A stretch of 64,000 nucleotides of DNA. It comes from Prado023 sp963714995. Its GTDB lineage: Bacteria > Actinomycetota > Actinomycetes > S36-B12 > CAIYMF01. The DNA lies in NCBI GenBank assembly GCA_963714995.1, contig CAVQQP010000019.1:124001-188000 (forward strand), in the 5' to 3' direction. Below are positions 63,188 through 64,000 of this stretch, one piece after another (the first letter of the stretch is position 1; each line of letters opens with the position of its first letter). The position numbers and the translations under genes are program-made. The notes under the pieces are model-generated. The model had not been told where the DNA came from. It searched no databases and saw nothing but the letters and a program-made list of their open reading frames with translations.

Positions 63188-64000
63188 GCGGCGCACCCAC
63201 GGGTCCGTTGGCGGGGCTGCGCGTGGCCGACTTCAGCCGGGTGCTGGCCGGGCCCTACGCCACGATGATGCTGGGCGACCTCGGCGCCGAGGTCATCAAG
63301 GTGGAGCGCCCGCCGCGGGGGGACGACACCCGCTCCTGGGGGCCGCCGCACGCCGCGGACGGCACGTCCACCTACTTCCAGTCGGTGAACCGCAACAAGA
63401 CCTCGGTGTGGCTCGACCTGGACGACCCGACGGACCGCGCCGAGGCGTGGGAGCTGGCCACCTCCGCCGACGTGCTCGTCGAGAACCTCGCGCCCGGGGC
63501 GATGGCGCGCTTCGGCCTCGACCACCCCACCGTCGCCGCCGCCAACCCCGCCGTGGTCTACGCCTCGATCTCCGGCTTCGGGGCCGGGGCCGGCGCGGCC
63601 CTGCCCGGCTATGACCTGCTCGTCCAGGCCATGGGCGGGTTGATGAGCATCACCGGACCCTCGCCGGACCAGCCGACCAAGGTCGGCGTGGCCCTCGTCG
63701 ACGTGATCACCGGGCTGCACGCCACGGTCGGGATCCTGGCGGCCCTGCACGAGCGCCGCCTCAGCGGACGCGGCCAGCACGTCTCGGTCAACCTGCTCAG
63801 CTCGACGCTGTCGGCCCTGGTGAACCAGGCGCAGGCCGTGGTCGGAGCCGGGGCCGTGCCGCGGGCGATGGGCAACGCCCACCCGAGCATCGCGCCCTAC
63901 GAGACCCTGCCGACGGCGGACGGCACGCTCGTCGTCGCGGTGGGCAACGACCGGCAGTTCGGATCCCTCTGCGAGGTCCTCGGACTCGACCTGGCCGGCG
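63184..64000 (+). CDS. Class III CoA-transferase (CaiB/BaiF family), 3' end outside window
   Basis: The start (ATG 63184) overlaps the dehydrogenase stop. The visible 272 residues begin GPLAGLRVADFSRVLAGPYA, with the CoA-binding GDLGAEVIKVERPPRGDDTR, LDLDDPTDRAEAWELA, the nucleophile Asp in LPGYDLLVQAMGG, and SGRGQHVSVNLLSS. The gene continues beyond base 64000. Paired with a glutaryl-CoA dehydrogenase, it is most simply a succinyl-CoA:glutarate CoA-transferase that activates glutarate. The pairing, not an active-site difference, supports this. Confidence 0.85.
   Translation, partial: MSGAPTGPLAGLRVADFSRVLAGPYATMMLGDLGAEVIKVERPPRGDDTRSWGPPHAADGTSTYFQSVNRNKTSVWLDLDDPTDRAEAWELATSADVLVENLAPGAMARFGLDHPTVAAANPAVVYASISGFGAGAGAALPGYDLLVQAMGGLMSITGPSPDQPTKVGVALVDVITGLHATVGILAALHERRLSGRGQHVSVNLLSSTLSALVNQAQAVVGAGAVPRAMGNAHPSIAPYETLPTADGTLVVAVGNDRQFGSLCEVLGLDLAG

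Noticed and set aside
1..64000. tRNA, rRNA, CRISPR array or prophage genes
   Set aside because: I looked through the intergenic stretches for clover-leaf ends, repeated spacers and phage structural genes and saw none. A small ncRNA could be missed by eye.

Overview
The window is a piece of a high-GC (roughly 70 % by eye) actinobacterial chromosome. The evidence is a mycothiol-pathway ligase (MshC), a DUF222/HNH protein, the ispG–rip1–dxr neighbourhood with a Rv2867c-type GNAT protein, and many GTG starts with ATGA/GTGA gene overlaps. The exact order cannot be fixed from sequence alone. No tRNA, rRNA, CRISPR array or insertion sequence was seen. No gene-free stretch exceeds 300 bases.

Layout. 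1–3.1 kb: three overlapping carbohydrate genes (GT4 glycosyltransferase, (alpha/alpha)6-type protein, GH130). 3.2–7.1 kb: a tiny basic protein, two damaged exported-protein genes, a DUF222-HNH protein and a small membrane protein. 7.3–21.6 kb: housekeeping genes pgi, mshC, SURF1, HAD, proS, GNAT, a zinc alcohol dehydrogenase, a GTPase, ispG, a TauE-type transporter, rip1 and dxr. 21.7–25.1 kb: a 1128-residue protein that I read as a PPi-dependent PEP carboxykinase. 25–32 kb: succinate-semialdehyde-type ALDH, gabT, two radical SAM proteins, a SHOCT-domain protein and a saccharopine-dehydrogenase-like enzyme. 32–37 kb: lysoplasmalogenase, membrane-anchored hydrolase, agmatinase, zinc ribbon protein, secreted protein. 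37–59.5 kb: an amine/polyamine and proline catabolic region with mmsA, two FAD amine oxidases, potDABC, two aminoaldehyde dehydrogenases, an Lrp/AsnC regulator, a class III aminotransferase and putA, interrupted by a Ser/Thr kinase, a D-2-hydroxyacid dehydrogenase and a multicopper oxidase. 59.6–64 kb: MFS transporter, tesB, and a glutaryl-CoA dehydrogenase/class III CoA-transferase pair cut by the window end.

How the genes work together (inference). PotDABC would import putrescine or spermidine, and agmatinase would make putrescine from agmatine. The class III aminotransferase and/or the FAD oxidases would give aminoaldehydes. The two PatD-like ALDHs would oxidise these to GABA, and GabT plus the ALDH at 25 kb would carry GABA to succinate. 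MmsA could take the C3 arm (beta-alanine, malonate semialdehyde). The PutA and glutarate genes suggest a broader amine and amino-acid scavenging role. The PPi-PEPCK would link this C4 input to PEP.

Quality caveat. At least a dozen conserved genes, including pgi, ispG and dxr, are broken by single-base indels, many in short G or C runs. I treat these as probable sequence errors and annotate each as one gene spanning the shift.
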